A model generated the notes under the pieces. The model was not told the origin of the DNA and searched no databases. It worked only from the letters and a program-made list of their open reading frames with translations. Shown piece after piece: positions 20,611 to 31,660 of a stretch of DNA of 64,000 nucleotides (positions are counted from its first letter, which is position 1; every line of letters begins with the position of its first letter). The stretch lies in the NCBI GenBank assembly GCA_032690845.1, contig CM064427.1:16317501-16381500 (forward strand). Direction: 5' to 3'. Origin of the DNA: Eleusine coracana subsp. coracana. Its lineage: Eukaryota; Streptophyta; Magnoliopsida; Poales; Poaceae. Both the position numbers and the translations under genes were made by a program.

Positions 20611-23600
20611 TGTGACACTCCTAGTGCCATTAGGGTCCCAAGGGTATCACTTAGACAGCATAAGATCATAACACTAATAATTTGAATTTAAATTTTTGCA
20701 ATTCAAATCAAATTCAAACCCAATTGAATGACCTTTGCACTGCAAGTCCCAAATTTTCAGTAAAGGTCACCACTGCAAAAATTATATGTTGATGGTCATG
20801 GTCACCACTGCAAGTCCTCAAATAAATGTTAGAATTGTTAAAAACCAGCTCTGTTCATAAAATTCCTGATCAAATTTTATTGAGAACTGATGGTAGTTAG
20901 TATTTTTATTAAATTCAGTACATCATGGGGAGCATACCGTAGTTTTGGTTTGAATTTAGCAGCCCTGGATTAATTCTAACAAAAATTACAAAGGTAGTCG
21001 GCTGATAGGAATGGAAAAAGAAATAAAAAAGAAAAACTCCCCGCGGACCCCACCTGTTAGCGACCCTGAGGAAACACACTCAGCCGCAGCCGCGCTGCCC
21101 AACTCGACGCGCGCCACGTGGTCGCCGGTGTACGGCCAACGGCCGTTGCCGCGGATCGACGGCCCCACGCGCACGTTCGGACATCCCCTCTGTCGCCCTG
21201 TTCGAACGCACACCCCCCATTCACTCCTTTTGCTCTCGCTCTCTCTCTTCCGCTCGTCTCTGCCTCCGCCGTCGCCTCTGTCCCGCATCGCCTAGCCGCC
21301 ACCGCCCATCGGAGCCCGAGCCAGGTCTCTGGGAGCAACGCCGGGACAACCCGACGACCCTGCGCCTGTTCCCTCTGCTTCGCTCGGCCGGCATTGGGAG
21401 ATCGGCCCGGTTCTTCCCCGGCGTCGATAATCGACCACGAGCTGCTTCCCTGCGCCGCATTCACCCCGAGTAGAGCCAACTTCCGATTCCTCGCACAGGG
21501 AGCTCTCCCTCTTAATCGCGCACGCGTTTGAACTCTGATTGGACGAATCCTTCTACTGCTTCCCCTAGATTCTTAGCTTGAGGCCGCCGCCGACTACCGC
21601 AGCCGCCACCCCCGCCGGTGAGCCGCCTCCCCGGCCTCCCTCTCGTAGGGGAAGCTCGATGCCACCCTTTCTCCGTGCTCCGGCGAAGCTCTCCGGCAAG
21701 ATCCTGAGCCCTTCCGCCCTCCCCTTTTCGTGCTAGCCGTCGCCGAACCCTGCCCTGCTTCCGCCACCGTCGCGGGCCATGCCCGGCCATCGCCGGCGGT
21801 CCCCGACCGCCTAGGAGGGTGTGCGACGATGAGTAGATCGTTTTGCCCTCCAAACCCAGCTCGAGCCAGGGCCCGCAACGGGCTGCGACGAGCCCCCGGC
21901 CAGCGCCGCCGTGCTCCGGCGAGCGCGCGCGCGCGCGGGACTCGGGCAAGCTGGCCAGTGGGCCATCCGGATGCTGGGCCGTGCGCGCCTGGGCCGAATC
22001 TGGCCCAGGAGCACCTCCCCTGCGGGCGAGGCAGCCGTGGGATGCCTGGAGTGCGGCCTGCGAAGTAAAAATCGGATTTTCTCGATTTAATCATTTCCAG
22101 AAATAGGTTATGCTGGTAAAATACATAGTAAATTGAATAATAGGAATTTTGTGGCAAAATAAATTTTGTTAGCCTTGTCTGGACTTGTACTAATAAGAAA
22201 AAATGCTAAATCACAGTGCTTGTAAATTGTACTGTTAGGATTTAATTAAATGAGGAAAACACTTATAAATCCATAACTAATTCATTATTAGGTATTTTTG
22301 AGCAAACTAAAATTCTCTGAGTTCCCCTAGTCATACTATTATAGAAAAATGCTAATACCGCATGCATGGTAATATTTATACCAGGGTCAAAATAAATAGG
22401 GAAAACACTAATAAAATTATAATTAATTATAGAGAGCTGATAAAATATTAAAAAAATTGGTCACCAAGTAGGATTGTCAGTTTTAGTCTCCCTGGAAAAG
22501 TTTCATAAAGAAATTCTCTGTATATTAGCTGAAATTAATTTAATGCATTTTTTCTTATAATAATTAATAGAAATTATTGGCTTGGTGCATGATAGTGAAA
22601 CTTAACAATTAAATCACTCATGGTGTAACCTAATTATAATAAATCACCCCTGCCCATTTGAAGATCAGAATCATGTCAACTTAATAAATTATGCCCCGAG
22701 TGCAATTTTACCCGTTGATAAAAATGGTTCCGCTCTAGGGCTGTTCACGGATACTTAGTACCTTGCGAGGATTTTGCTCATCACACAAATATACTAATTA
22801 ATTACCACTTACTAGTCATGGACATCACTTGCATAGCTTAACCCCGGCACACACAAACACACCGTACTTGGGTGCGACGTCGTCGCGATCAAGTACTGGA
22901 GTCCATGACGGAACTACACGAAATGCCCTCACCCTGTGCCCCACTCAATAAGATATACTATTGAACGCATCATCGCACCCTGTTTAATTCCACCGATAAC
23001 AGTGTACATTAACGTATTTATTGAGGAAGTGCCATGAATCTTCTCTCATAGCATTCTCTTTTGCATCATATAGATCACGTCGTGAACCACGTGGAGACGG
23101 GACCGGAGCAGGACCCAGAAGGAGCCGGAGGTGCCATTGCTGAGCAAGAGCGGACCCAAGGCAAGCCCCGGTGCATAACCCCGTTTTAAATTCTTATTCT
23201 ATCACTAGCTAGGGATGTAAGCTTGCCTATGCATTAGGTGATAGGAGTTGACTGAAACCCTAGCGTGCAGTAAGTCACTCTTCCCGATTATTATTAGCCT
23301 CAGGACGGTAGCCGCTCTGCTTAAATTAGAGCGACTCTTGATCGAGTGGTATGGAGATCACTCGTAGATAGGAAATATTGTCACTGGGAAACGTGATTGG
23401 ATGAAGGAAGGGGTGGATGGAATCACAATGAAGACCGGACGGGCAACTAGGTGGAAAGGGAAGGACAGCTTGTCTTCAAGGAGGTAGCCCCGTCCGAGTC
23501 CCCTAAGGCTACGCCTCGTGTCCGGCCCATGGGATCAAGTTTGAATGTACTGTTTGCATGCTAGAGATATGGGCCCAATAAACCGACGTAGCTACGACTA

Positions 23601-24622
23601 TCGCTTGGTCTGAAGATAGCCTTCTCCCTTCTTTGGTGGAACTGGGGCTAAGAGGAGGGAGAAATCCATCCACGGATGGCGGCACGGAGCGCATCGCGTT
23701 TGGGGACCCTTCTCGGGGGAGTCTGGACCCGGAAGACCCTGCGGTAACATGAGCGAAAGGTTGCTCCATGCGGCTTCCCAGAAGCGCGTATGGGTCGTGC
23801 AAGCAGGTTTCTCCTGCAGGATGTAAATCGATTCGAGTCGCTGCCCCTTACAGTAACGAGTACCACTTGATCGCTGCTCCGGAACAGTGTCGGAAGCCAT
23901 TAAGATGATGTGTGGGTTTAATACTGCTGTTTGGGATTCTTAAGATTGTGTTGCAACCATGATTGTTATAGCTTTAGAGCAAACTAAATTTACTATTCCA
24001 CGCGACAACTTAACTTGATGCTAAAACTTGAAAAACAAGGATCCACTCCTAGGCTAGTTTCTGGCAATTTAAACCCTATCCCCAGCCTTTGCATGTCTAG
24101 GCGTCGGCTGTAGTTGGCCATTTTGACGGGTCAGTCTTGCTGAGTAAATTAGTTAATCAGGGCGTAGCTCTTTGTGGTTTTCAGATGACCAGGACGAAGA
24201 CTGCCACTGCGGTGGGAGGTTCCATTGGGAGGGCCAGCGCCCCGATTGTTGGAACATCGAGTGGGAGCTGTGCACGAATGAAGATGAGGATTAGATCTTT
24301 GCTTGCCGGTATGGTGCTTGGGCAAGGCAACTATTATGGCCGGATGATCTCTTTGTGTCGCCGTGAGAGGGCGATTTGTATCTTAGCAATTTCGTCGAAC
24401 TGGTGAACCAATGTTGAGCATTTCGCTTCTGCAATTTATTTCTGTCAAAACTCTGGTTGTAATATAACTTCGGATTTATGTAAACTCTGTTTCTCCACCC
24501 ATGTTCTGGTTGCAATTATTTTTCTCTGTCATGTATTGTACTTTTGGGCGCCACAGCGCGTGTCACCACCCGAGGGAGATCCTGGAACGGAGCCGTTTCT
24601 GTGGTAAGGCGGGTCCGTGACA
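20611..24622 (+). mobile_element. S1: solo LTR inside R2 reverse transcriptase
   Basis: This 4012-bp insertion starts TGTGACACTCC and ends TCCGTGACA, with a perfect 5-bp duplication ATTAT (20606-20610 and 24623-24627). No primer site, polypurine tract, gag or pol is inside. It aligns over much of its length with S2 (51729-55258), so both are LTRs of one family left after recombination between LTR pairs. It contains a GC-rich kilobase (21040-22070) with long overlapping open frames on both strands that are not genes. Its last 1.6 kb shares short islands with the R2 LTR (for example GGGTCAGTCTTGC near 24128). Confidence 0.82.
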
Positions 24623-24627
24623 ATTAT

Positions 24628-25200
24628 CGGCCTTTAAATGCTGTTACTATCAAGAATAAGTATCCGCTACTTCGGATTGATATCCTATTTGATCAATTAA
24701 TGGGGGCCAAGGTATTCTCGAAAATAGATCTTCGTTCGGGATACCACCAGATTCGAATTAGTGCCGAAGATATACCTAAAATAGCTTTCTCTACCAGGTA
24801 TGGACTCTATGAATATCTGGTGATGTCTTTTGGTCTGACTAATGCACCGGCATATTTCATGTACCTAATGAATTTAGTATTCATGCCGAAATTGGACAAG
24901 TTTGTCATAGTTTTCATAGATGATATTCTGATTTACTCCAAGTCGGAGGAGGAACATGCTCAACATTTACGGATTGTGTTGCAACGCTTAAGAGATCACC
25001 AATTATATGCCAAGTTCAGCAAGTGTGAATTTTGGTTGAAGAAGATACCATTTCTAGGTCATGTGATTTCAGCTGAGGGTCTAGCAGTCGATCCAAGTAA
25101 TGTTCAGAAAGTATTGGATTGGAAACCACCAAAATCAGTCACTCAAATTCGAAGCTTTTTAGATTGGCAGGCTACTATAGGAGATTTATTCCCAATTTCT
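24628..25200 (+). pseudogene. R2 reverse transcriptase, part 2
   Basis: The frame resumes with RPLNAVTIKNKYPL and gives KIDLRSGYHQIRI, FGLTNAPAYFM and VIVFIDDILIYSKS (catalytic FIDD near 24915). It continues with KCEFWLKKIPFLGHVIS. A frameshift near 25165 moves into the RNase H frame. Palm and thumb are complete apart from the S1 gap. Confidence 0.92.
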
Positions 25201-25817
25201 CAAAAATTGCGAAGACAATGACAAAGCTATTAGAGAAAGATCGAAAATATGAATGGGACAAAAAGTGTGATGAAGCTTTTCAAACTTTAAAGAGATTACT
25301 AACCTCTGCACTGGTGTTACCTCAACTAGATTTGACAAAACCATTTGATGTTTATTGCGATGCTTTAGGTACAGGGCTTGGTTGTGTTCTTATGCAAGAA
25401 GGACGAGTAATTGCATATGCATCACGACAACTTAGAAAACATGAAGAACACTATCCGACCCATGATCTAGAATTGGCATCAGTGGTGCTAGCCTTAAAGA
25501 TCTGGCGACACTACCTTTTGGAAAATCTAGTGCATCTCTATACCGACCATAAAAGTCTCCAGTACATTTTTACCCAAGCGGATCTTAATATGCATCAAAG
25601 AAGATGGTTGGAATTAATCAAAGATTATGAGATCGAGATTCATTACCATCCAGGTAAAGCAAATGTTGTAGCAGACGCTTTAAGCCGACAAGCGCATTGC
25701 AATAATCTCACCCCTCAGAAATTGACCAAGGAACTAAAGGGAGGAGTGAGTGAACCGGATCTTCGCATTCTTCCATATGGGGTACTAACTAACATGGCAC
25801 TTGTCCCCACAATTTGA
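25119..25817 (+). pseudogene. R2 RNase H
   Basis: This frame carries YYRRFIPNFSKIAK, FDVYCDALGTGLGCVLMQ, AYASRQLRKHEEHYPTHDLE and YTDHKSLQYIF, followed by HYHPGKANVVADALSR. These are the conserved blocks of Ty3/gypsy RNase H, including the first catalytic Asp (YCDA), the Glu of HDLE and the Asp of TDHKS. It overlaps the end of the reverse-transcriptase frame because of the frameshift. Confidence 0.9.
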
Positions 25818-25826
25818 GAAGATATT

Positions 25827-26528
25827 ATGATAGCCCAAAAGAAGGATATGGGTATACAACATATAAGGAAGCAAATAAAGACTGGAGATATAACATGCTT
25901 TCGAGAAGATGATGAAGGCATTGTCTGGTTCAAGAATAGAATAGTAGTTCCCAAGGACTCCAATCTTCGTAAGAAAATTTTGGATGAAGCTCATACTTCC
26001 AAATATTCTATTCATCCCGGAACAAATAAAATGTATCAGGATTTGAAGCAAAGATTTTGGTGGACAAGGATGAAAAGAGAAATAGCAAAGTACGTCAATG
26101 AATGTGATTCTTGTCGACGGGTAAAGGCTGACCATTTGACACAAGCAGGACCCCTTCAACGTTTAAGCATTTCTGCATGGAAATGGGAAGATATTAGTAT
26201 GGACTTTATTGTCGGCCTACCACTAAGTCCACGAAAGCACAACTCCATTTGGGTCATTATTGATAGATTAACCAAGTCTACTCATTTCATCCCAGTACAT
26301 ACTCAGTATACTGTGGAGAAATATGCCGAGCTTTATATATCTCGTATTCTTTGCTTGCATGGAATACCAAAGACTATAATCTCAGATAGAGGAGCTCAAT
26401 TTATTTCTAGATTTTGGGAACAAATACATAAGTCTCTTGGAATACAATTGATTCAGAGCTCAGCTTACCATCCACAGACAGACGGACAAACAAAACGAAT
26501 CAATCAGTATCTGGAGGATATGCTCTGA
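25827..26528 (+). pseudogene. R2 integrase
   Basis: The N-terminal HHCC zinc region is visible (HTSKYSIHPGTNKMY, then CDSCRRVK). The catalytic core has MDFIVGLP and IISDRGAQFISRFW. At the third catalytic position the usual QTDGQTER reads QTDGQTKR, so Glu is Lys. The frame stops at 26528, and conserved sequence continues with several stops (WEKCLPLAEFSYNN) to about 26800. Confidence 0.9.
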
Positions 26529-27250
26529 GTCTATGTGTTGACATACAGCAAAGATTGGGAAAAATGTTTACCTTTGGCAGAATTCTCTTACAATAATAGC
26601 TATCAAGAAAGTATTGGGATGTCACCATTTTAGGCCTTGTATGGACGAAGCCGTCGCACACCATTGAATTGGTCTGAAAGTGGTGAGAGAATAATTTTTG
26701 GACCCGATATAGTACAAGAAGCAGAAGAACAAGTACGCATGATCCAACAAAATTTGAAGCGGCTAAATCTCGACAACTCAGCTATACCAATAAAAGGCGG
26801 AGGAAGTTAATGTTTGATGTTGGAGATCAGGTGTAATTGCAAATCTCTCCCACAAAAGGAGTTTAACAATTCAGAATCAAAGGAAAATTGGCACCACGAT
26901 ATATCGAACGTTTTGTTATTCAAGAACAATGTGGACCCGTAGCTTATCGGTTGGAATTGGCTACACATCTTTCCGGAGTTCACAACGTCTTTTATGTTTC
27001 TCAACTAAAGAAGTGTCTGAAGGCACCAACAGATGTTGTTATCAAAGAAGTGGAACAACTACAGCCAGATTTAACTTATGACGAGTATCCAATTAGAATC
27101 ATTGATACAAAGGATCGCGTGACAAGGCACAGAACTACCAAGTTTTACAAAGTCCAATGGAGCAATGACTCAGAAGTGAAAGCTACATGGGAGCAAGAAG
27201 AGTTTCTCAAAACAAATTATCCAACGTTTCTCCAAACCGTGGCTACCTAA
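26529..27250 (+). pseudogene. R2 integrase C-terminus with chromodomain-like tail
   Basis: After stops near 26526 and 26630, the block from 26888 gives HLSGVHNVFYVSQLKKCL. It ends with YPIRIIDTKDRVTRHRT, KFYKVQWSNDSEVKATWEQEEF and YPTFL, which is the chromodomain form found in Tekay-type chromoviruses. In such elements this domain guides insertion to heterochromatin. Confidence 0.82.
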
Positions 27251-27285
27251 TACGGTACATTTTTGAATCTCGGAACGAGATTCCT

Positions 27286-27300
27286 ATAAGGGGAGAGGAC
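27286..27300 (+). other. R2 polypurine tract
   Basis: AAGGGGAGAGGAC directly precedes the 3' LTR start TGTGGCA. Confidence 0.8.
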
Positions 27301-30300
27301 TGTGGCATTTTTTATTTAAAAAAATAAAGAAATTACTTACCTTTACTATTGGTGGGACCCGCTGGCCCCACCCATCAGCCTCTGGCTCTCGGCACCACGC
27401 ACCGCCCGCGCCGAGGCAGCGCTGGCGCGCGTGCAAGCGCCAGAGGCGACATGCAGCAGCCACCGCCCTGTAGTCGGGCCCCGCCGCCGCTTCTACCAGG
27501 AGGGATTTACCCCGATCGTCTCTCTCTCGCCTTCCCTCAATTATTTTCTCTTCCACTCAGTTTTCTCCCCCTCTGTTTCCTCTCCGCCTCCGCCGAGCGA
27601 GCCCAAAGCTCGAGCTCCACCCACCGTTGCTGCTCTCCTGGCCAATTCCGCCCTTCGCCGTGCAACATCCCAGCACCCCGCCGTGGCCATTGATCGAGCT
27701 CTCCCATCGCAGCTTGAGGATTGAAGCCCTTTTCTTCTCTCGGTGAGCACCGCCATCTTCTCGGATTAGCTCAAAATTCTTGAATTCTACCAAAGCAAAT
27801 CCAAATTCCTCGTAAACAAGGCTCACTCATTTGATTGCGCATCAGTTGGCTAGGTCTTTGGTCTAATTCCGTGGTGGTGTTCGCCGTATTCCAAGTTTTC
27901 CTCGTCCCCGGCCGTCACCGAGCTTGCTCTGTCGCCATCAGCCATCGCCTCTGCTCCGGTGAGTACAACCATCACCAACCAGTCTCTTCCGCACCCTGTG
28001 ACGTGCCAAGCTCGCCTGCTAGCCTGCTGGCCGAGCCGAGCTCGAGAGCAAGCTCGAGCTCCGGCGGCAGAAGCGCTGCGCGAGCGCGCGCGCGAGCTCG
28101 AAGAGCTCTCTGGAGCTAGGCTTGCCACGTGATTGGGCCGACCGGCTGAGTCACGGGGTGAGCGCGCGCGAGCCCGAGTTGATGGGCTGTGCCTACCCGG
28201 CTACGCCGTGCCCCGCCCCGCTGGGCTGCCGAGTAGCTGGGCCGTGCCCACGCGCAGCGCCCGCTGTTCTGCTGGACCGATCCCAGTGACAACTGGGCTG
28301 CTCCGAGGCCCAAGAGGCCGAAATCAAGTTTTCTTTTATTCTTTTCTTTTCCTAGGCTTTTCGATTAAAAATAATTCCAGAATTTAGTTAAAATCTATCA
28401 AATGAATTAGGCTTCCTAAAATCTTGGAATCAATTTTGTTAGGTTCCAAATAATTTCCTCTACCACTTTATGAACTAAAATTTAATATTTATTTTATATG
28501 ATTTTTAAGTATTTAATTAAGTTTATGAATTATCTTTTAATTGTTAATTAATTTATTTTCGAAGTTAATATTTATTTTGTTAATGATTTTATTTTGTGTT
28601 TAAATAGGGTAATTAAGGGTTATTAATTTGAATTAAAGCATGTTAAACCCTTTTCATTAATGGACTTAATTACTCTTATTTTGAAGAAAATACTTCAGAC
28701 AAGAGTAATTAAATTCTTAGTCTACTATTTTATCGAATCATCATTTTCAATGCATTGCATGTCATATTTCATGCATCGCTGATACTAACTTACGACGTGT
28801 CGACGAATCGTATAGGACCCGAGATCGTCGAACCATCTGCTGATAGTGGACCAGAGGTGGTAATTGTCGAGACCGAGCCCACGCCTGCGTCGTCATATCC
28901 GGACGAAACCCAATGCAAGCCCCGATGCATCCCACCTATGTTTTTAAATTCTTTCTTTTATCACAGTCAGTTGAGTCATGATTGTGCATTAGGTTTTAGG
29001 AATTGAATGACACCCACCTGCATCATTACCATATCCTATGATGTTTTTACCCTATATGAGTACAGGTAGCACGATAGGCGCTATGTTTATGTCGTAGGAT
29101 TGTCGGTAGCTCTGCATAGGATGATCTTAAAGCATGGAGGCTTTAAGAGTATTGAGACCTTTGAGATTTAAATGAAAGTTGATGATGATGATGATGAGAC
29201 TGGACGGGCCCCGTAGAGGAAAGGGCAAAGACTAGGTCTTGCAAGGTGGTAGCCCCGTCTGTGTCAAATTAGGACCAAACCATTGGCGACTCCGTGAACA
29301 AGTATTAAACAGTACCGATCTATATGCTGGTATATGGAATCTAGTAAACTGATGTACCCTAACTACCTCAGTGGTAGGACATAGCCAACTTTCTTTTTCT
29401 GGCTGTTAGTGAGATTGAAGTCTCACGGGAGGGAAATGGTGGTCGCCTAGGGATAACGTCTGGGACGGGTATCTAGTGGGATCTTCATATTCCCGGGGGA
29501 GATGGAAACGGATCGATCTCTGGTTGAGGTTAGTGAGAAAAGTTGTCATATACGACCAATGCGGTGCGTATATGTCATATAGTAGGGTTTTACCCAGCTG
29601 GTAGAAATTGATTCGAATCGCTGTCCCTCGCAGCAATGAGTACCGCTTGTTTGCTTGGCACGAGCGGAGATAATCGAGAGTAACGAGAAGGAGAAGGATT
29701 ATTTAAAATTATTTAGTTTGGCTTGATAATTTTGATTGCAATAGTTGTAGGATGCAAACCTTATTAATAATGAACATAATCTTGAGCTAAAATTTGACAT
29801 AGATATCCGCTAGTAAGTGCTGTTTTTCGCAAGTCTGAGTCAACCCACCAACCAAAGGCCTAAGCATTCTAGGTGTCGGCCTTAGCGAGCCACGTTGACG
29901 GGTCAGTCTTGCGGAGTATATTAGATACTCAGGGTTTGTTTGAATTATTTTATTCTTAAGTGGTGAGCCAAGCTCTTATGGATGGTCAGAAGGCATGTCA
30001 GAGGAAGTGCAACTGCCGGAGGGAGGTTCCATTCAGTGGGAACGCATCCCGTCTCCGGAAGAGTAGAAAACTAGGCGTGCCTCCGAGAGTTAGTTGGATG
30101 GACGTGTTTCAAACTTGGTTTTTGAACAGAGAACAAACTTCTGTTAAGTTTTAAAACTCATGTTATAATAAAAGTTTTTCCGCTGTAAGACTTTTGTTTG
30201 TTTTCGAAAACCTGGTTGTATTATACCTTGATGTAATATATTTGGACTTGTGTGAATGTATGTGCTGTTGTAACTCGCTTCGTCGAGTGTTCTCCTGTAC

Positions 30301-30332
30301 ACGATCCTGGTCATCTTGGAGGGGATGTCACA
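27301..30332 (+). repeat. R2 3' LTR
   Basis: This 3032-bp LTR runs from TGTGGCA to GATGTCACA and is followed by the duplication ATAGC. It has a short insertion near 28825 (CGAGATCGTCGAACC) absent from the 5' copy, and otherwise differs by scattered substitutions. Confidence 0.92.
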
Positions 30333-30440
30333 ATAGCAGTAAATAGCGGCTAAATTGTATAATGAAGCAAATAGTGTAATCCTCCTAAAACAGCTAGATC
30401 CGGAGATAGCGGCAGCTATAACCAGAGATTTAAAACTTTG

Positions 30441-31655
30441 TTGATGATGCTACTGTGTAGTGGGATTTTATGAAGCTGGAGGAGTTCTTTACACCCAGGG
30501 ACATTGAGGTGATCTCTAATATTCCCCTCTCTACTCGTAGACAGCCTAACTTCTAGGCGTGGCACTACGAGAAGAATGGAATTTTCTCTATCCAATCGGC
30601 ATATAGAATGTTGGTGATTAGCAAGGACAGTGCAAAGGCGTGCTTGAATAATGAAGCAGGAAGATCTGATGTTGGAGCAGATGAAAAGGAGTGGGGTTTG
30701 TTGTGGAAAGTTAGAATTCAATTAAAGATCAAAGTCTTCTTATGTCGGCTAGCAAGGCAGTCCCTTCCTACTGGTGATGTCCTTCATCACAGAAACATGA
30801 GGATGATTAGCACTTGTGCTCTGTGTGGTGCACCCGATTCGTGGAAGCACTCGCTGATAGAATGTCATATGGCAAAATGTGTTTGGGCCTTGGAAAGCGA
30901 AGAAACTGTAGAACATCTAGGTGAGATTCAACACACTGATGCTAGGAGATGGGTGGCAGTTCTGATGAGTTCAATGAAGCATGATGACCTTACACAAGTC
31001 CTAGTGATCCTTTGGGCCATCTGGTTTGCGTGTCGGAAGGCAATTCATGAGGAGTGCTACCAAAGCCCTCTTTCAACTCATTGTTTTGTTGATCGATTTC
31101 TTCAAGACCTGAGGTCAACAAAGAGGGTTTCAGTTAAAGAGGTAACAAATCAGAGGGTACCAATACCATGCTGGATACCTCCCCCGGTGGGCCTTATGAA
31201 GGTGAATGTAGACACGGCTCGCGACTCAGCTGTCAACTTCCTGGGAGAATCGGAGGTGGTGGTAGAAGGAATAACTGATTCAGAAATAATGGAGGCAATA
31301 GCAGTCAGGGAAGGGAGGGACTGTCCTTAGCTTCGGATCTGCTACTTCAAAACTTCAGGATTGCGAGCGACAATGTGACTGTTGTGTAGAATATCAACAC
31401 CCAGAACCTAGGCCGCTATGGACAGGTTGTTGAGGAGATCAGGGCTAGGGCGAACAATCTTTTAAAAGTTGAGTTCGTCCATGAAAGAAGGGAGGCGAAT
31501 GAGGATGCATATCGCCTAGCAAGAAGCGTCGTAACTGTTGAAAAGGGTAGATATGTTTGGCTACTTGATCCACCAAATGGCGTTTGTAACTCGTATGCAT
31601 TGCACTCCGTAATTGATGAAGTATGAGTTCCCCTCAAAAAAAAAAAATAAATAAA
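30441..31655 (+). pseudogene. LINE fragment 4: zf-RVT, RNase H-like end and poly(A)
   Basis: After the hAT duplication the frame continues FFTPRDIEVISNIPL with one stop. It then gives GIFSIQSAYRML, EWGLLWKVRIQLKIKVFLCRLARQ, LPTGDVLHHRNM and CALCGAPDSWKHSLIECHMAKCVW, the zf-RVT region of plant LINEs. A decayed RNase H-like segment follows (WIPPPVGLMKVNVD). The element ends with a stop near 31625 and an A-rich tail at 31637-31658. This fixes the LINE orientation and its 3' end. Confidence 0.88.
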
Positions 31656-31660
31656 TCAAG

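Larger units (their letters stand above)
13801..30332 (+). mobile_element. R2: Tekay-like Ty3/gypsy chromovirus
   Basis: This complete but inactive element is 16,532 bp, or about 12.5 kb without the inserted S1. LTRs lie at 13801-16760 and 27301-30332. A perfect 5-bp duplication ATAGC flanks it (13796-13800 and 30333-30337). A tRNA-iMet primer site follows the 5' LTR, and a polypurine tract precedes the 3' LTR. Domain order is two coiled-coil ORFs, gag with knuckle, protease, reverse transcriptase, RNase H, integrase and a C-terminal chromodomain-like block, which is the chromovirus order. Many stops are present. The first base pair of the 5' LTR is TC where the 3' copy has TG. Confidence 0.92.
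13721..30440. mobile_element. hAT MITE interrupted by R2
   Basis: Outer pieces 13721-13795 and 30338-30440 form a MITE of about 183 bp. Its terminal inverted repeats are CAATGTTTTAAATCACCGG and, from the right, CAAAGTTTTAAATCTCTGG. A perfect 8-bp duplication TTGATGAT (13713-13720 and 30441-30448) flanks it, which is the hAT signature. Everything between 13801 and 30332 is the later LTR element R2. The MITE has no coding capacity. Inner sequence is rich in AGCGGCTA/TAGCCGCT-like words. Confidence 0.85.

Noticed and set aside
21011..22160. Long overlapping open frames on both strands, up to 187 codons
   Set aside because: They lie in the GC-rich island of solo LTR S1, have Pro/Arg/Ala-rich content, appear in most frames, and are not preserved in S2.
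27349..28390. Open frames in the R2 3' LTR
   Set aside because: Same compositional effect as in the 5' LTR; the frames are not conserved between the two LTR copies.
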